A DNA stretch of 64,000 nt from positions 248,001 to 312,000 of the forward strand of contig JANTQA010000045.1 of the NCBI GenBank assembly GCA_027625915.1, read 5' to 3'. The translations under genes and the position numbers were made by a program. Shown here one piece after another: positions 25,982 through 37,479 of this stretch. The first letter of the stretch is position 1, and the number at the start of each line of letters is the position of its first letter. This DNA is from Anaeramoeba flamelloides. Its lineage: Eukaryota > Metamonada > Anaeramoebidae. The notes below the pieces were generated by a model. The model saw only the letters and a program-made list of their open reading frames with translations. It was not told the origin of the DNA and made no database searches.

Positions 25982-27346
25982 ATTGAAAAATAAAAAAAAA
26001 TTAAAAAGCAAAAAACAATCAAAGAAAAAAGCTGCAAAACAAAGAGTTTTTTTTGATGTTATTTCAAGAATTAAGACAAGACAAGAAATAAATTTAGATG
26101 ATCCAAAAAACAACATTTTTTTTTGTTTTTTCCTTTTGAATTGCAATATTCGTATTTTTAATGCACCGAACCCTCGATCACTACATAATTAAAAATCTAT
26201 ATGTCAACAAATGTTTTTAAAGTCAAAAATTGAATCCAAGATATTGGCTTTCTTACTTTCTCATTGATCCATTCTATCATTTTTCAATGCAACAATTTTT
26301 AATCTCAGTTTTTGTGAGACGTAGAAACAAAAAAGGTTGATCTTGATAAATTCTCTTCGCACAAAAACCATTTCAAAATTCCAATTTAAAATTTTTAAAA
26401 CACCAAAATTCAATTTTTGAAAAATTAAAAACTTATTTAATCAATTCAAGAACAAACCCCAAACTAGAACCATTCACTAATTGAAATCTTAACAATTGTA
26501 TATAATTTACAATAGCAATAAAACAAAAAATAACTTATTATCAATCAATAAAAAGAAATAAATACTGTGTAAAAAATTTGTGCTTAAAGGATTTATTAAA
26601 TGAAGTGTTTTCTTTTTAACATTTAACACTTAATCTATTATGTTAATGGGTGAATTTTGAAGTGACTAAATTTGTGTCTTCTAATTTAAAGACTGCCTCG
26701 GTACAGCCATCAGAAATAGTCATTAGAAGACTTTTAAACTCAATTTGGTTTTCTAATTTAAAACGAAGAGTCTTTATAAAACAAAAATAGAGAATAAGAG
26801 AAAAAGAGAAAAAGAGAATAAGAAAAAATTGAAGAAAAGAGGTACAAAAAAAAAATAAAAAATAAAAAGAAAAAACTTAAAGTTATTGGATCCATTCGAA
26901 TTTGATGTTTAGGTTGTTAGAGATGATTTGGGGTTGGGTTTATATTTTGTAATAGCATTCTGAGTCATATTGCTGAGAAAATATTCCTTATGATGACACC
27001 GATTTCTTTTGTGTTCATTTTTCTAAGTAATTAATCTGTATCTTTATTATCAAGAATCCTAAAATCAAAAGATTTTGATTTTTTTTTTGAGATCTTTTTT
27101 CTATTTTTTTCCGTTTTTTTTTTTTTTGTATATCTTTTACTGTCCCACGTTAGTATAAAAAAATATTATTGAAAAATAAAAAAAGTTAGATAAAACTTCA
27201 ATTTTAAAAAGTATTAGATGATTAATAATAAAGTTTATTCGCAATTATAACCAAGATTACAGAATTTAAAAATCTTATGGATAATTTATTTATTATTGTA
27301 ATTGTATAACCAACTTTGTTTAAAGGCGTTATTCGAGATTAAAAGT

Positions 27347-27377
<31 letters not shown>

Positions 27378-28890
27378 GGATAAAAAAATCCAAAGAAATG
27401 GAGGTATGAATTTTAATTGAATTCGACTTTAGGATATATTTATTTTGAATGGTGAATAAATAATAGTTTTAAAAATGCAGTACTCGTCTAAAAAAAACCC
27501 AAACTACAATAGAGTAAAAAAATCAATTATTATGAATTAACTTTTAACTTGATCAAAACGATCTGACTGTCTCATGGGGTCTTTTTTTGATTTTTTCTTC
27601 TCAATTTTTTATAAATCAATGTTCTTTATTTTGTCTATTTCCAAGTACAGTTCAATTGTAGCCAGTTTTATATTTCTTCATTTCTTTATGAAATAAACTT
27701 TTCTTTTTAGTTACATTTTTTTTTGTCAACAGATTTCAATTTTCTGATTTATATATATATTTTAAAATATCTTTTTGTACTTTAATGAGGGTTTTCATTT
27801 TTATGTTAAACCAGTATGTCAATCTCTGTTACTATTTGAATGGTGATTTAAAAAATTATACAATATATTTTTTTTGATCGGTAATATTTTAAAATTACAC
27901 CGATTGAAAAATATATTGGATAAGATTTAATTCAAAATCTGATAGTACAAGTTATTGTGTGTTTGGAATTAATTTTCTATAGGTAACAAAATTGCTCAAA
28001 TCTGAAAATTAAAAAAAAAATTATTATTTATAGTTTTTTTTTTTAATCTTTATTAGCAAGAAAAATTTCTATTTTTGAAAGAATAGTTTTGAAATTTTCT
28101 AACTTAACTCAAATTAAAAAATGTAATTTTCAAGATTTAAATACATATTCAATGTTATTTTTTTTTTATCTACTCTTGTTATCCAAAATTGTTGAGTTAT
28201 ATTAAAAAAAACATCTTCAATATAACAATTTTGAAAAAAAAAAAACAATGATAACCCTTTATTTAAAATGAATAGGAAACTATCATTTTAAACAATTTGT
28301 TTAACCTAATCCATTTTTGTAAATTCGAGGTCTTTTCAATCAACAAATTTTTAAAATAAATATTTTTATATAAATTGAAGTCATTATAATAATAAAAAAA
28401 TTACTATTTTAATATTCAGTTCTATATTCTCGAAATATTTGTTTATAACTAAAATCGTGATATTCGAAAAAATAAATTAAAAAATCCACTATAACTCTAA
28501 ATTATTTAAGAATAGACCAAAAAAACTATACTCAATACAGAACCAATTTAATTATTACTGAAGAAATGATTATTTGCCATTTTTTCTCAATTTAATTTGC
28601 TAAAATACAATAAATTTGATATTTGTGTATGTTAGATTAGAAATAACTAATCTATATTTTACTAGAGGTCAAAAAACTCTTGTAGTGGTAAATTTTGAGT
28701 GTATTTGAATATTATGTGTATTTGTCCTCAAAAATTATCCTTATTTTTTTAAAAAGTTTATTTTTATAAATGTTTATTTTATTTTGCAGTATCCCTAGAC
28801 ATTTGATTTTATTTCGTTTTCGTACCCATACAATATATTATTATTTATCTTATAACCAATTTTGGCGAGAAATGCGAAGAGCATAGTATT
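25982..28890. other. intergenic AT-rich DNA, old repeats only
   Basis: No gene is recognisable. The block at 26645-26780 (TGAAGTGACTAAATTTG, then paired GTCTTCTAATTTAAA and TTAGAAGAC words) resembles 54160-54275. The block at 26460-26590 resembles 51100-51230 in the same orientation. A run of about 35 T lies at 27343-27377. Confidence 0.45.
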
Positions 28891-29110
28891 TGTCTATTCA
28901 AATTTATAAAAATTTTCCAAACTTAATATATAACAACATTTAATTTACACAATATTAATGTTTTTAGAGTAACCATTTTAATCCAATAAAAAGAAAAAAC
29001 AATAAATCTCAAAAAAATAAAAATTTATATATTCAAAATAATTAAAAGGTATGAGCAAAAATTGTATTGTTGAATTAGTTGAAATTTCACCAACAAATAT
29101 TGATTGATCA
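28890..29110 (+). repeat. fragment related to the Tc1-like element at 60620
   Basis: The segment parallels 60690-60900 with the same ordered blocks: CCAAACTTAATAT, ATTAATGTTTTTA, TCCAATAAAAAGAAAAAA, and AAATTTCACCAACAA followed by TTGATCAAAT. It lacks the GGACACACC terminus, so it is an end-truncated or heavily diverged copy. Confidence 0.55.
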
Positions 29111-29568
29111 AATATTTAGATTACATTCAAGAATTTGATGATAGTATTTAAAGGGGTTCTATTTAAAATGGTGAGTCAATAATTGTAAAAAAATTTAAAG
29201 TTCTAATGAAACAGATTTTTTTAGCTTAAGGAAGTAAGTACATTGTATGTTTTGGTAAAATTTTAATTGTGTCAATTCACTGAAAAGATATTTTTTTGAG
29301 TGCAAGCAGATATTGAAACTTTGAAATCAAAACATTATTAGCTGCCCTATTTGTGAATAGAATACGAATAAAAAGTAATTCAGAGTTGGGTCTTTAATTT
29401 TTCAATTTTATGAAAATTATTTTTTGATTACATTTTTGGTTTTTATTAAATAAGGTTTTAGATCTAGGAATATATTTATACAAACAAGTGAAATTAATTA
29501 AAGAGTAAACCAAAAAAAAAATTATATCAGCTGGAAAAGTGTGTATTTGAAACAAATATTTTCTTTTA

Positions 29569-29858
29569 TTTATTGTGAGAAAGGAGTAATCAAAGAAAAT
29601 TTACTAAATAAAAAAGAGAAGAAGAAAAATAATTTAAAAACTAAAGTAAAATAATATTATATCATTCACATGACCAAATTAAAAATTATCCACATCCTGA
29701 AACGGGGGGGGGGGGGGGGGGGGGGGGGGGTAAACCCCGATAGAAAGATTATTAATAATAAGATTCAACAAACTGTGATTAATAAATTGGCATTCCACGA
29801 CTCCGAAAAGTGGGGCACTATGTACCAGAATTTCTATATTTTTTTACTATTTTAAACT
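29569..29858 (+). mobile_element. SINE-like insertion with long target-site duplication, copy 1
   Basis: The insert is flanked by identical 14-base repeats AATATTTTCTTTTA (29555-29568 and 29859-29872). The uninterrupted sister copies of the host element read straight across this point. A second copy lies at 61400-61669 on the other strand with its own flanking repeat. Shared core blocks include ATCCACATCCT, CCCGATAGAAA and GTGGGGCACTATGTACC. It carries a run of 27 G. A long target duplication of variable length suggests target-primed reverse transcription, as for a SINE; no pol III A/B boxes were confirmed. Confidence 0.65.
29704..29730 (+). repeat. run of 27 consecutive G
   Basis: An exceptional homopolymer in AT-rich DNA, inside the SINE-like insert. 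The second copy has only GGAGAAGCAAAAACCC-like sequence at this place. It could form G-quadruplex structures. It may be a true expansion or an assembly/homopolymer artefact. Confidence 0.8.
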
Positions 29859-30640
29859 AATATTTTCTTTTAGAAAGCCAAAACACAAAAGAAAACCTTT
29901 CCAAATAAATTTATTTAAATAAAGAATGAAAAAAACTGATCAAAGCCAATTTTTGGGGATTTGTTTCTTTATCTAATTTGGGTGAACCCGAACAATTCTT
30001 TACCTTAAATTTCTCGCCCCATTACTATTTATTTTTATTTTGCAAAAAATTGTTTTTACAAATTTGCTTTCAAAATACAATTTTCAAATATTTTTATCAA
30101 ACAATACCAAAATAAAGAATACTATTTCAAAAATTTAAATCAAGGGGTTGAATCCTCGAAAACAAACAAACGGTTACAAAAGATTCAACCGAAAATGATT
30201 GAAAATTTTTAAAAAAAATATGATCAGATTCAGAAATATTTTTAGTCCTCAATTTAATGGAAAATAAATATTTATCAAATCAAATAAATATATCCAATAA
30301 ATATTAATTTCCGAAGAGGAATTAAAAAATACAATATTTTCTGAAATATAACTAGAATTAGATGAAATAAATGAAAATATAAGATTTTTAAATTATTTTG
30401 AAAATTAATTAATAATTAAAAAGTAATTTCTAGAACCACAAATTTTACAAATAAAAGTTTTTCGATGAAGAATTAAAAATAAAACCTATTAAAGAATAAG
30501 CAACGGTATCAAATGATACAGATCAGATTAAGAAATAAAACATATTTATTTATTTTTTTTTCTAGAACAATTTTTTAATTTTTGGATTTCCATTTTATGG
30601 TGGGTAAATAAATTAGTGAAAAAAATACTGATCATGATTA

Positions 30641-33240
30641 AAATCCCACATAAGATTTTTTATTAGGAATAAGAGTTTAATTGTTATGTAATTTCATTTA
30701 TTTAAAAGCAAATCCTTTTTTTATGAATCAAACTTTTTAAATTATAACACACCCACTTATTAGAATGGTGATTAATTAAATTACACTTGTTCAAAACACC
30801 ATTATATCAATCAAATAACAAGAATAAAAATTCTCATTTTCCAAACTCATAACAAAACTCTATTAAACTAGATTTCTTTTTCAAAAAAAGTTGATCTACT
30901 TTGACGATCAAATAAATAATTGAGTATTCTAGATACACCACTTTAATGAACTTTAGGTAGGTTTATCACTATCTTCATAAAATATTTGGTTATTTATAAA
31001 GAGAATTTGATTTTAAATAAAAGAAATTACATAACAATTTTCCTATTATTCACAATTAAAAAACTTGGAAGAGATTATTTTCAAGTCAGTTATTTTATTT
31101 TTCGATACTATAAATATATTATACTAAGATATATCTCACACTAGTATTTATTTAAATATTGATGGGTTTGGTTAAACAAAAATTTTACTGATTCGGTTTC
31201 ACATAAACCGTGGAACTCAAAAAAAAAGAAAAATGGATTTATACTCTCAAATGAATTTTTTTTTTTAATAATTTTTATGTTAAATATATTAAATTTCAAA
31301 ACAATATAGTTCAAAAAATAAAGATTCATCCAGGGTATATCAACTCTAATTCATTTTTTTCTCCAACGGTGGTGGTGGGTTTGTTTTAAATGGGATTTGA
31401 CAATCAAACATATTGTACAAACTATTGAGTAAATAAATTATATTTTTTACAAGTTTAAAATAATTAATCGTAATAATTTGGAGATAGAATAATTTTTAAA
31501 CACCTGAGTAATTTTAAAACTGGGTGATTTTATTTTGAAAGATGTTTTTAGTACACTTCTCTACACAGCCAATTCCATTTCGATCTTCTTTTTAGAAAAT
31601 CTTTTTTTTTGAAATAATTTGGTAAAATGTCGGATTTTAATGGAGTGGCCACAGTAAAGGAAAATTTTTTACTTTTTTGGAATTTTGAAGAGGATCAGAA
31701 AATATCATTTTTAACTTTGGTTGTAACTCATTGATTTTTATTATTTAAAGTACTTCACTCCTTAGATATTTTACATTTTTTTTTTCAAAAGTCTCAAAGA
31801 AATTACCATAATAGAATGTTGAGTTGAATTGCTTAAAATAGTATTTCGAATGTTGAGTGACTTGTCTTTTATCATTAACCCATCATTCTATTTTGGGATT
31901 GAATTTTTTCATTCTTTTTTTTTTTTTCATCATTTTTAATTTTTTTTAATCAGGACAATAAAAATAAATAAAAAAGATTTTTTTATTGGCGACATTTGGG
32001 ATAAATGAATTTTGTTTAAAAAGAATAAAAAAATTACAATGGGGAGAATCACAAAATAAAATATGAATAGGGGCTTAAAAAGCTAGAATAATTACAACAA
32101 TTATAATTATCCCAAACATATCTAGTTAGGGTTTTAAACACTTGGATACGCTGGAATTGGGGAAGTGAATATGATTCTTTTCTATCAAATTTTAAACTAC
32201 ATAATAGCTATAAGTTTTATTCTTTGAATCTAAAATTATCTTTTCCCAAAAAAAAACTATCTAATTTAAAAAAAACAAAAATCGAACTAATTTTATCAAT
32301 ACTTTTTTTTTTATTGTTTCGCATTTCAAAAATTAACAATATAATATAATTTTTTTATAAAAATTTTTATATAATCTACGATTCACACACTCACTCATAT
32401 AAAATACTCTTTTCTCATCTCTCTCTCAAATTTTTATTATGTCTAATGGTGTAGCTACTCCCTTAATATTTTCAAAAATGCGAAAATAGGATTAAACTTT
32501 TCAAAACAAGAACTCTTTTCTGAAAATAGCTTCAAAATCAGTTCGGGTTTTATATGTAATGAGCGATCAGTTTTTTTACTTTATTTTTCAATTTCAAGAT
32601 TCGGTTAAAATTTTTTTGAATTTTCTTTGAAAGATATTCATTCAGGGCATATTTATCTTTTGTGTACGTTAAGTGATATTTGGAAAATATATATCTTTTC
32701 AAAGTTTATGAAGAACAAATTAACTTTCCAAAGAGTGTAACGGAAACACAAAAAGGAAAAATAAAAAAATGGAATAATTTGAAAGATTCTCAGACTTTTT
32801 TTTTAAGTGAATAGCCCCTTAAATCATATTGAATATTCGAGGGTATCTTGTTTTCCTCTCTTGAGTAATTTTCCAATTAAAGGTTGAGAGTAGAAAAGAA
32901 TATGTAATTTTGAAGGAAGTTGAAGCAAATTATTTTAAAGATAAACTGCACCATATTTTGCTTAAAAAAAATATTTCCACATTTTAGTGATCACCCCTAA
33001 AAGTAAAAGCAACAAGTTACGGGCTACTTATTTAAATTTTGAACAAAAAAAAAGGAACCAATATTGAAAAAAGTAAATTAAAAAATTACGTAATGTTTTT
33101 GTAAAAGGTAACAAAAACAAAGAACTTTTTTAAAAAAGTTGAAAGAGTCCAATTTAAAAAGAGTACGAGATGTACAATTATGATCAAGATCTCTGTCGTA
33201 TTAATTTCAATATTTTGCAAAATTTATTTATTTTTTTTAG
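30641..33240. other. intergenic AT-rich DNA upstream of the bZIP gene
   Basis: No gene is recognisable. A TTTTTTTAG at about 33232-33240 immediately precedes the open frame of the bZIP gene and could be a splice acceptor for an upstream exon I cannot locate. Confidence 0.4.
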
Positions 33241-33267
33241 TCACTCTTTGTTTCCTCCTTGATTTTT

Positions 33268-34377
33268 ATGTGTTCACATAACAGCCCACAAATTAAAAAC
33301 CCAAATGTTCCACTTGTAGAAATTGAAATACTGGTTAAGAAGCAGATGCAAAAACCGTTACTGAGATTGAAACAATACTCTGCATGTATCAAAAAGAAAG
33401 CAAAAAAAAAAAAGAATTTAAAAAAAATCAGGATCTTCACCAAAACATATTCCAAGATCATCATGGTTTCCAAAAATAATGACAAAAGAAATAACAACCC
33501 CACAAGGAAAAGAAACAAATCGTCTGATTCAAAACAAAATGAAACAATTTGCAAAAAGAAACCAAAAATCCAAACCAAATGTGGAATAATCATTTCCAAG
33601 AGCCGAAAGGTGAAAGAAAAGCTAACTGTTGAAGAAATCAAAAAGAGAAAAAAGGAAAGAAACCGAACAACTGCCAAAAGATTTCGTGAAAGAAGAAAAA
33701 ATTTCATTCAGCAATTAGAGCATGAAACAAACCATTTAAAAAACGAGAATCAAAATTTAAATCACCAACTCAACCAAATCTCACAACAAAATTTGCTTTT
33801 AAGGCAACAAGTTGAACAATTAAAAAAAATCCAGCCAACCACTACAATGACAGGAAAACCTGTGAATAATGATCGTAATAAGAAAACAGAGACAATCCAA
33901 AAAATAGATGAAAGAGAAACCATCGATGAAATCGAAAAAAAAGTAGAGCCCACAAACAAAGTCGAACATGACAAAAAAGATGAAATACAAGAAATAGAAC
34001 AATTTGAAAAAAAAGAAAACAAAGAACAAAATGAAAACAAAGGACAAAATGAAAAAAAGCAAGAGCACGAATATTTTGATCATGGAAAACAAATTGAATT
34101 TTTGAATCTTGAATTTGAAAAAAATTTCAAAAACAAATATTATAATGCCAACGGGTGCAACTTATTTGAAAAAGATTTAAATTGGAATCTCTCAAAAAAT
34201 AACCCCCTTTTAGAATTACAACAAGAGACCATTTTAGAAACCTCGGGCGTCTTTTATGATTGTGGCTTTGAAACAATTGAGAAAGAAATGAACTCTTCCA
34301 ATAATATGATCCATTTTGAGAACTACAAGAACCGCCCATTATTTAACCCTTCGGTTTGGGGCGAAAATTTTAATTAA
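33268..34377 (+). CDS. bZIP transcription factor
   Basis: The open frame from ATG at 33268 to TAA encodes about 369 residues. Residues about 125-145 form a bZIP basic region (RKKERNRTTAKRFRERR) matching the N-x7-R DNA-contact pattern. A leucine zipper of about six heptads follows (residues 150-187; L, L, L, I, L, L spaced by seven). The N-terminal part is Lys-rich and may carry nuclear localisation signals. The middle is a long E/K/Q-rich low-complexity segment. The C-terminus (YDCGFETIEKE to SVWGENFN) is less repetitive and may be a regulatory region. It should act as a dimeric DNA-binding transcription factor; partner and targets are unknown. The start is uncertain: the frame is open back to a TTTTTTTAG, so an upstream exon is possible, and Met at 33463 is another candidate. 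Confidence 0.8.
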   Translation: MCSHNSPQIKNPNVPLVEIEILVKKQMQKPLLRLKQYSACIKKKAKKKKNLKKIRIFTKTYSKIIMVSKNNDKRNNNPTRKRNKSSDSKQNETICKKKPKIQTKCGIIISKSRKVKEKLTVEEIKKRKKERNRTTAKRFRERRKNFIQQLEHETNHLKNENQNLNHQLNQISQQNLLLRQQVEQLKKIQPTTTMTGKPVNNDRNKKTETIQKIDERETIDEIEKKVEPTNKVEHDKKDEIQEIEQFEKKENKEQNENKGQNEKKQEHEYFDHGKQIEFLNLEFEKNFKNKYYNANGCNLFEKDLNWNLSKNNPLLELQQETILETSGVFYDCGFETIEKEMNSSNNMIHFENYKNRPLFNPSVWGENFN

Positions 34378-36248
34378 ATGCTTATTCCGTTTAATTCATT
34401 TGAGAAATTAGTGTATGAAAATATTTGTTATTAAATTTTTTTTATTAAAAATATTTAGATAGAGCTTGTGATTTGAAATCATGATCAAGCTCGTTATCGA
34501 AATGATAACAATGATAATGTCAATATACCGATTATTTAATTTATGTTATATTTCACTGGTTATATGCCTTTATTATATTTGTCCCTTTGATTATCGCCCA
34601 ATTGGACAATTTAAATTGATTAAAAAAACAAAGATGTATGCAACAAGAGTTTTTTTTTTAAAAAAAAAAATAATGATTATTAATAACAAAAAATAGGAGA
34701 GCAAAATAAATCCAATGCTTTTTTGAATGTTATCAATTCTACTATTAATATAATAAAATATAACACCATACGATATACGAAAATTAAAATATAAATCTCC
34801 AATTTAGATTTATAAAATATAAATATATATTTACCTTTTTGAGTATTAACTATGATTAGATAAAATTTTATTTTTCTTCTTGAATTGTATTAAAAAAAAT
34901 TTCAAATTATTAACTTAAAAATTCAGTAGATACTTTACTTTAATAAATATAATAAAATAATGATGATTTTTGATGTATTTGATGGCTGAATTAATGAATA
35001 ACTTTTATAAAATTAAATGTATTTTAATCTGCTAATTGATTTAATATACCAACCCCCAATTTAAGAATTTGGTGATATTATTACTAGATCTTAAATTTTT
35101 TTATGTTGATATTTTTTTTTTTAAAAATTCAATGAAAAGTTTTTATATTAAAAAAAAAAAAAAATAGAAAATTATAATTGGGGATAAATTATAGATTTTT
35201 CTTTAAATAATATCAATAAAAATTTCTTACAATTATTTTTTTTTTGTTTAATTTTTATTTCTGTGAATTTATGAACTATTATAGACTATTCCCAAAGGAG
35301 AAGATTATTTTTTAATTTTAAAAATTTTTGTTGAACCTGATTCTTATATTAAACATTTAACAATCTAAAATTGTTTTTAATTATTTTTTGAATCTTCGAA
35401 TAATTAAATTGTTTTTCCTGTATAAATTTTCTTTCAAATATATCTATATAAAAGTTTCAGATATATTATATTTTGGCGAAAATTGGTGAAAGGTCTTGTA
35501 TTCTTTTCAAAGAGATTGTTATCCACTGTTGAATATTATTGGGTTTATTATTTGGGAGATATTTATGATTTTTTTGAAATTTGGATATGGATTTTATCAA
35601 TATTATTTGAGAAAATAACAAAAATAAAAAAGCCCTAAAGTTTATTAACTAGTTATTTTTTATTTGTGAAAAATTTATTTTTTTTTGTTTGATATTTTTG
35701 ATTTTTTATACTTATAATTGTTTTTTTATTATAATAAATCAGTGGTTATAATGGATACTTCAAGTGTAAAATGAACATTTGTATCAACCAAAATTTGTTA
35801 TAGATACCGATTATTAAAAAGTTAATTATGAAAATACAAATACTCATACCAAAAAAAAAATTAATAACAATAAATTTACCCATATTCAAAAAGGTGATTT
35901 ATTATTCAAATAATAATTTTTCATACAATAAAATGACTATAAAATAAGAATTTTTTTAATAAAGGACTTTAAACATATTTAGGTAAATATAATTTTTTTT
36001 TTTTTGATTGAATAATACCAAAATTTTTTAAATCTGCTCATTTATGATTTTTTTTAAGATGGGCCTACATATTTAGCTATTCATTTTTTTTTAGAACTTG
36101 TATGAAATTCTAAAATTTTAAATAATATCAAATGGTTTAAAGCTTAACTAAAAGATACTAAAATTTAGATTCAATTTGGAAATAATTTTGATTGTTGGAA
36201 ATTATGATTATCATTTGTTGTTTTTTCTACTTTTTGATCATTTCTTTA
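34378..36248. other. intergenic AT-rich DNA, no gene seen
   Basis: Only short frames made of A/T runs. No family, tRNA or clear repeat was identified between the bZIP stop and the MITE cluster. Confidence 0.45.
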
Positions 36249-36443
36249 CAGCCAGTTCCACTTTTAAGGCACAAACTTCAACGAAATTTAAGGCCCAATA
36301 AAAACCCCAAATAAAGGCACAAAATACAGATTCTAGTAAAATAATTTAGAGAAAAAAAAAATTCCAAATATTGTACCTTAATTTGAGTTTTTTTTGTACT
36401 TTAAATTTCGTTGAAGTTTGTGTCTTAAAAGTGGAATTGACTG
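36249..36443. mobile_element. MITE copy 3, Tc1/mariner-like termini
   Basis: Starts CAGCCAGTTCC after TA and ends GGAATTGACTG before TA. It has arms with AAGGCACAAA-type motifs and a short poly-A centre, and belongs to the family described at 5140. Confidence 0.8.
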
Positions 36444-36911
36444 TATATAAATTATGAACTTGGTTCTTTGAATAGTGATTTTTTACAATGATCGATTAAA
36501 TCTCAAACTGAGCTATTCAAAATAGAAATATAACCCATAATTTTTTGATAATCTCAAACAATTTGCGGGATCAATAATTATTTGTGCCATTAGAACAAAT
36601 TTATCCAATAAAAATTTTCGTTCCGATCACTTCAACATTATCGAGACACATGGATTTTTATTTTCTCGTACTAACCAGTTTCAATTATAATATGGACAAT
36701 CTTCAATAACAATAACAATGTATAACTTAAACTTGATTATACCACATTTTTTGTTTGATATTATAATTGAAGTATTTTTAACCGTTTTTTTTATATTAAA
36801 TATGATATTATTTTGAGAATAGTATTTATTCCAATATCAAAATTTGATTCATTGAAAAATTCACAATATACTTGGAATAATTATATTAATCTTTTATGAT
36901 TGGCTGTTTTA

Positions 36912-37105
36912 CAGCCAGTTCCACTTTTAAGACACAAACGTTGAATGGAAATTTAAAACATAAAAAATCCCAAATTATGACTAGTTATGTATTTTTTTAC
37001 AGAATTTTTTGACTAACCTTCCGAAATCTGTACTTTAATTTTTAATTATTTAACCACCTTAAATGTTAACCAAAGTTTGCGCCTCAACGACTGAAATTGA
37101 CATAG
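36912..37105. mobile_element. MITE copy 4, heavily decayed
   Basis: Left end intact (TA, then CAGCCAGTTCC and CTTTTAAGACACAAAC). The interior and right arm are much mutated, ending GAAATTGACATAG before ATA. Its decay next to better kept copies shows several rounds of insertion. Confidence 0.6.
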
Positions 37106-37172
37106 ATACGATGAATTTAAAAGATAATAAAAATAAATAAAAAAATAATTTCTATCAAGTAAAAATATAATA

Positions 37173-37365
37173 CAGTTGGTTACAAATTTAAGGCACAAAC
37201 TTTCAACGAAATTATTATGTACAAAAAAATCTTCAATTAAAGCACAAAATTTAGATTTTTTTTTACAAAATTGTTATACTAGAATCTGAATTTTGTTCCT
37301 TAATTTGAGATAATTATTGCACCATAAATTTAGTTGCTATTTGTTTCTTAAACTAGAACTGACTG
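37173..37365. mobile_element. MITE copy 5
   Basis: Starts CAGTTGGTTAC after TA and ends GAACTGACTG before TA. It keeps AAGGCACAAACTTTCAACG in the left arm. Third member of a cluster of three within 1.1 kb. Confidence 0.75.
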
Positions 37366-37479
37366 TAATATATGATAATAAAGAAAAAACCAACTTGTTT
37401 TTTTCTGATTTTTTAGTTTTTTTCGCTTGTAAGATCAATTAATTTTTTTTTTTTTTTTTTTAATTGAAAAAATAACAGA

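Larger units (their letters stand above)
29226..30640 (-). mobile_element. 1.2-kb TIR element, copy C (reverse), interrupted by another insertion
   Basis: The segment aligns in reverse orientation with 51933-53148 and 59035-60480 across almost its whole length. It begins TTAAGGAAGTAAGTA, the terminal sequence seen at the right end of the copy at 51933. The right boundary is uncertain. It is split by the insertion at 29569-29858. No transposase is encoded, so it is a non-autonomous DNA element. Confidence 0.7.

Noticed and set aside
29670-29855. 61-codon frame spanning the poly-G run
   Set aside because: The frame exists only because the G run encodes glycines; the region is a mobile insert with no matching frame in its second copy.
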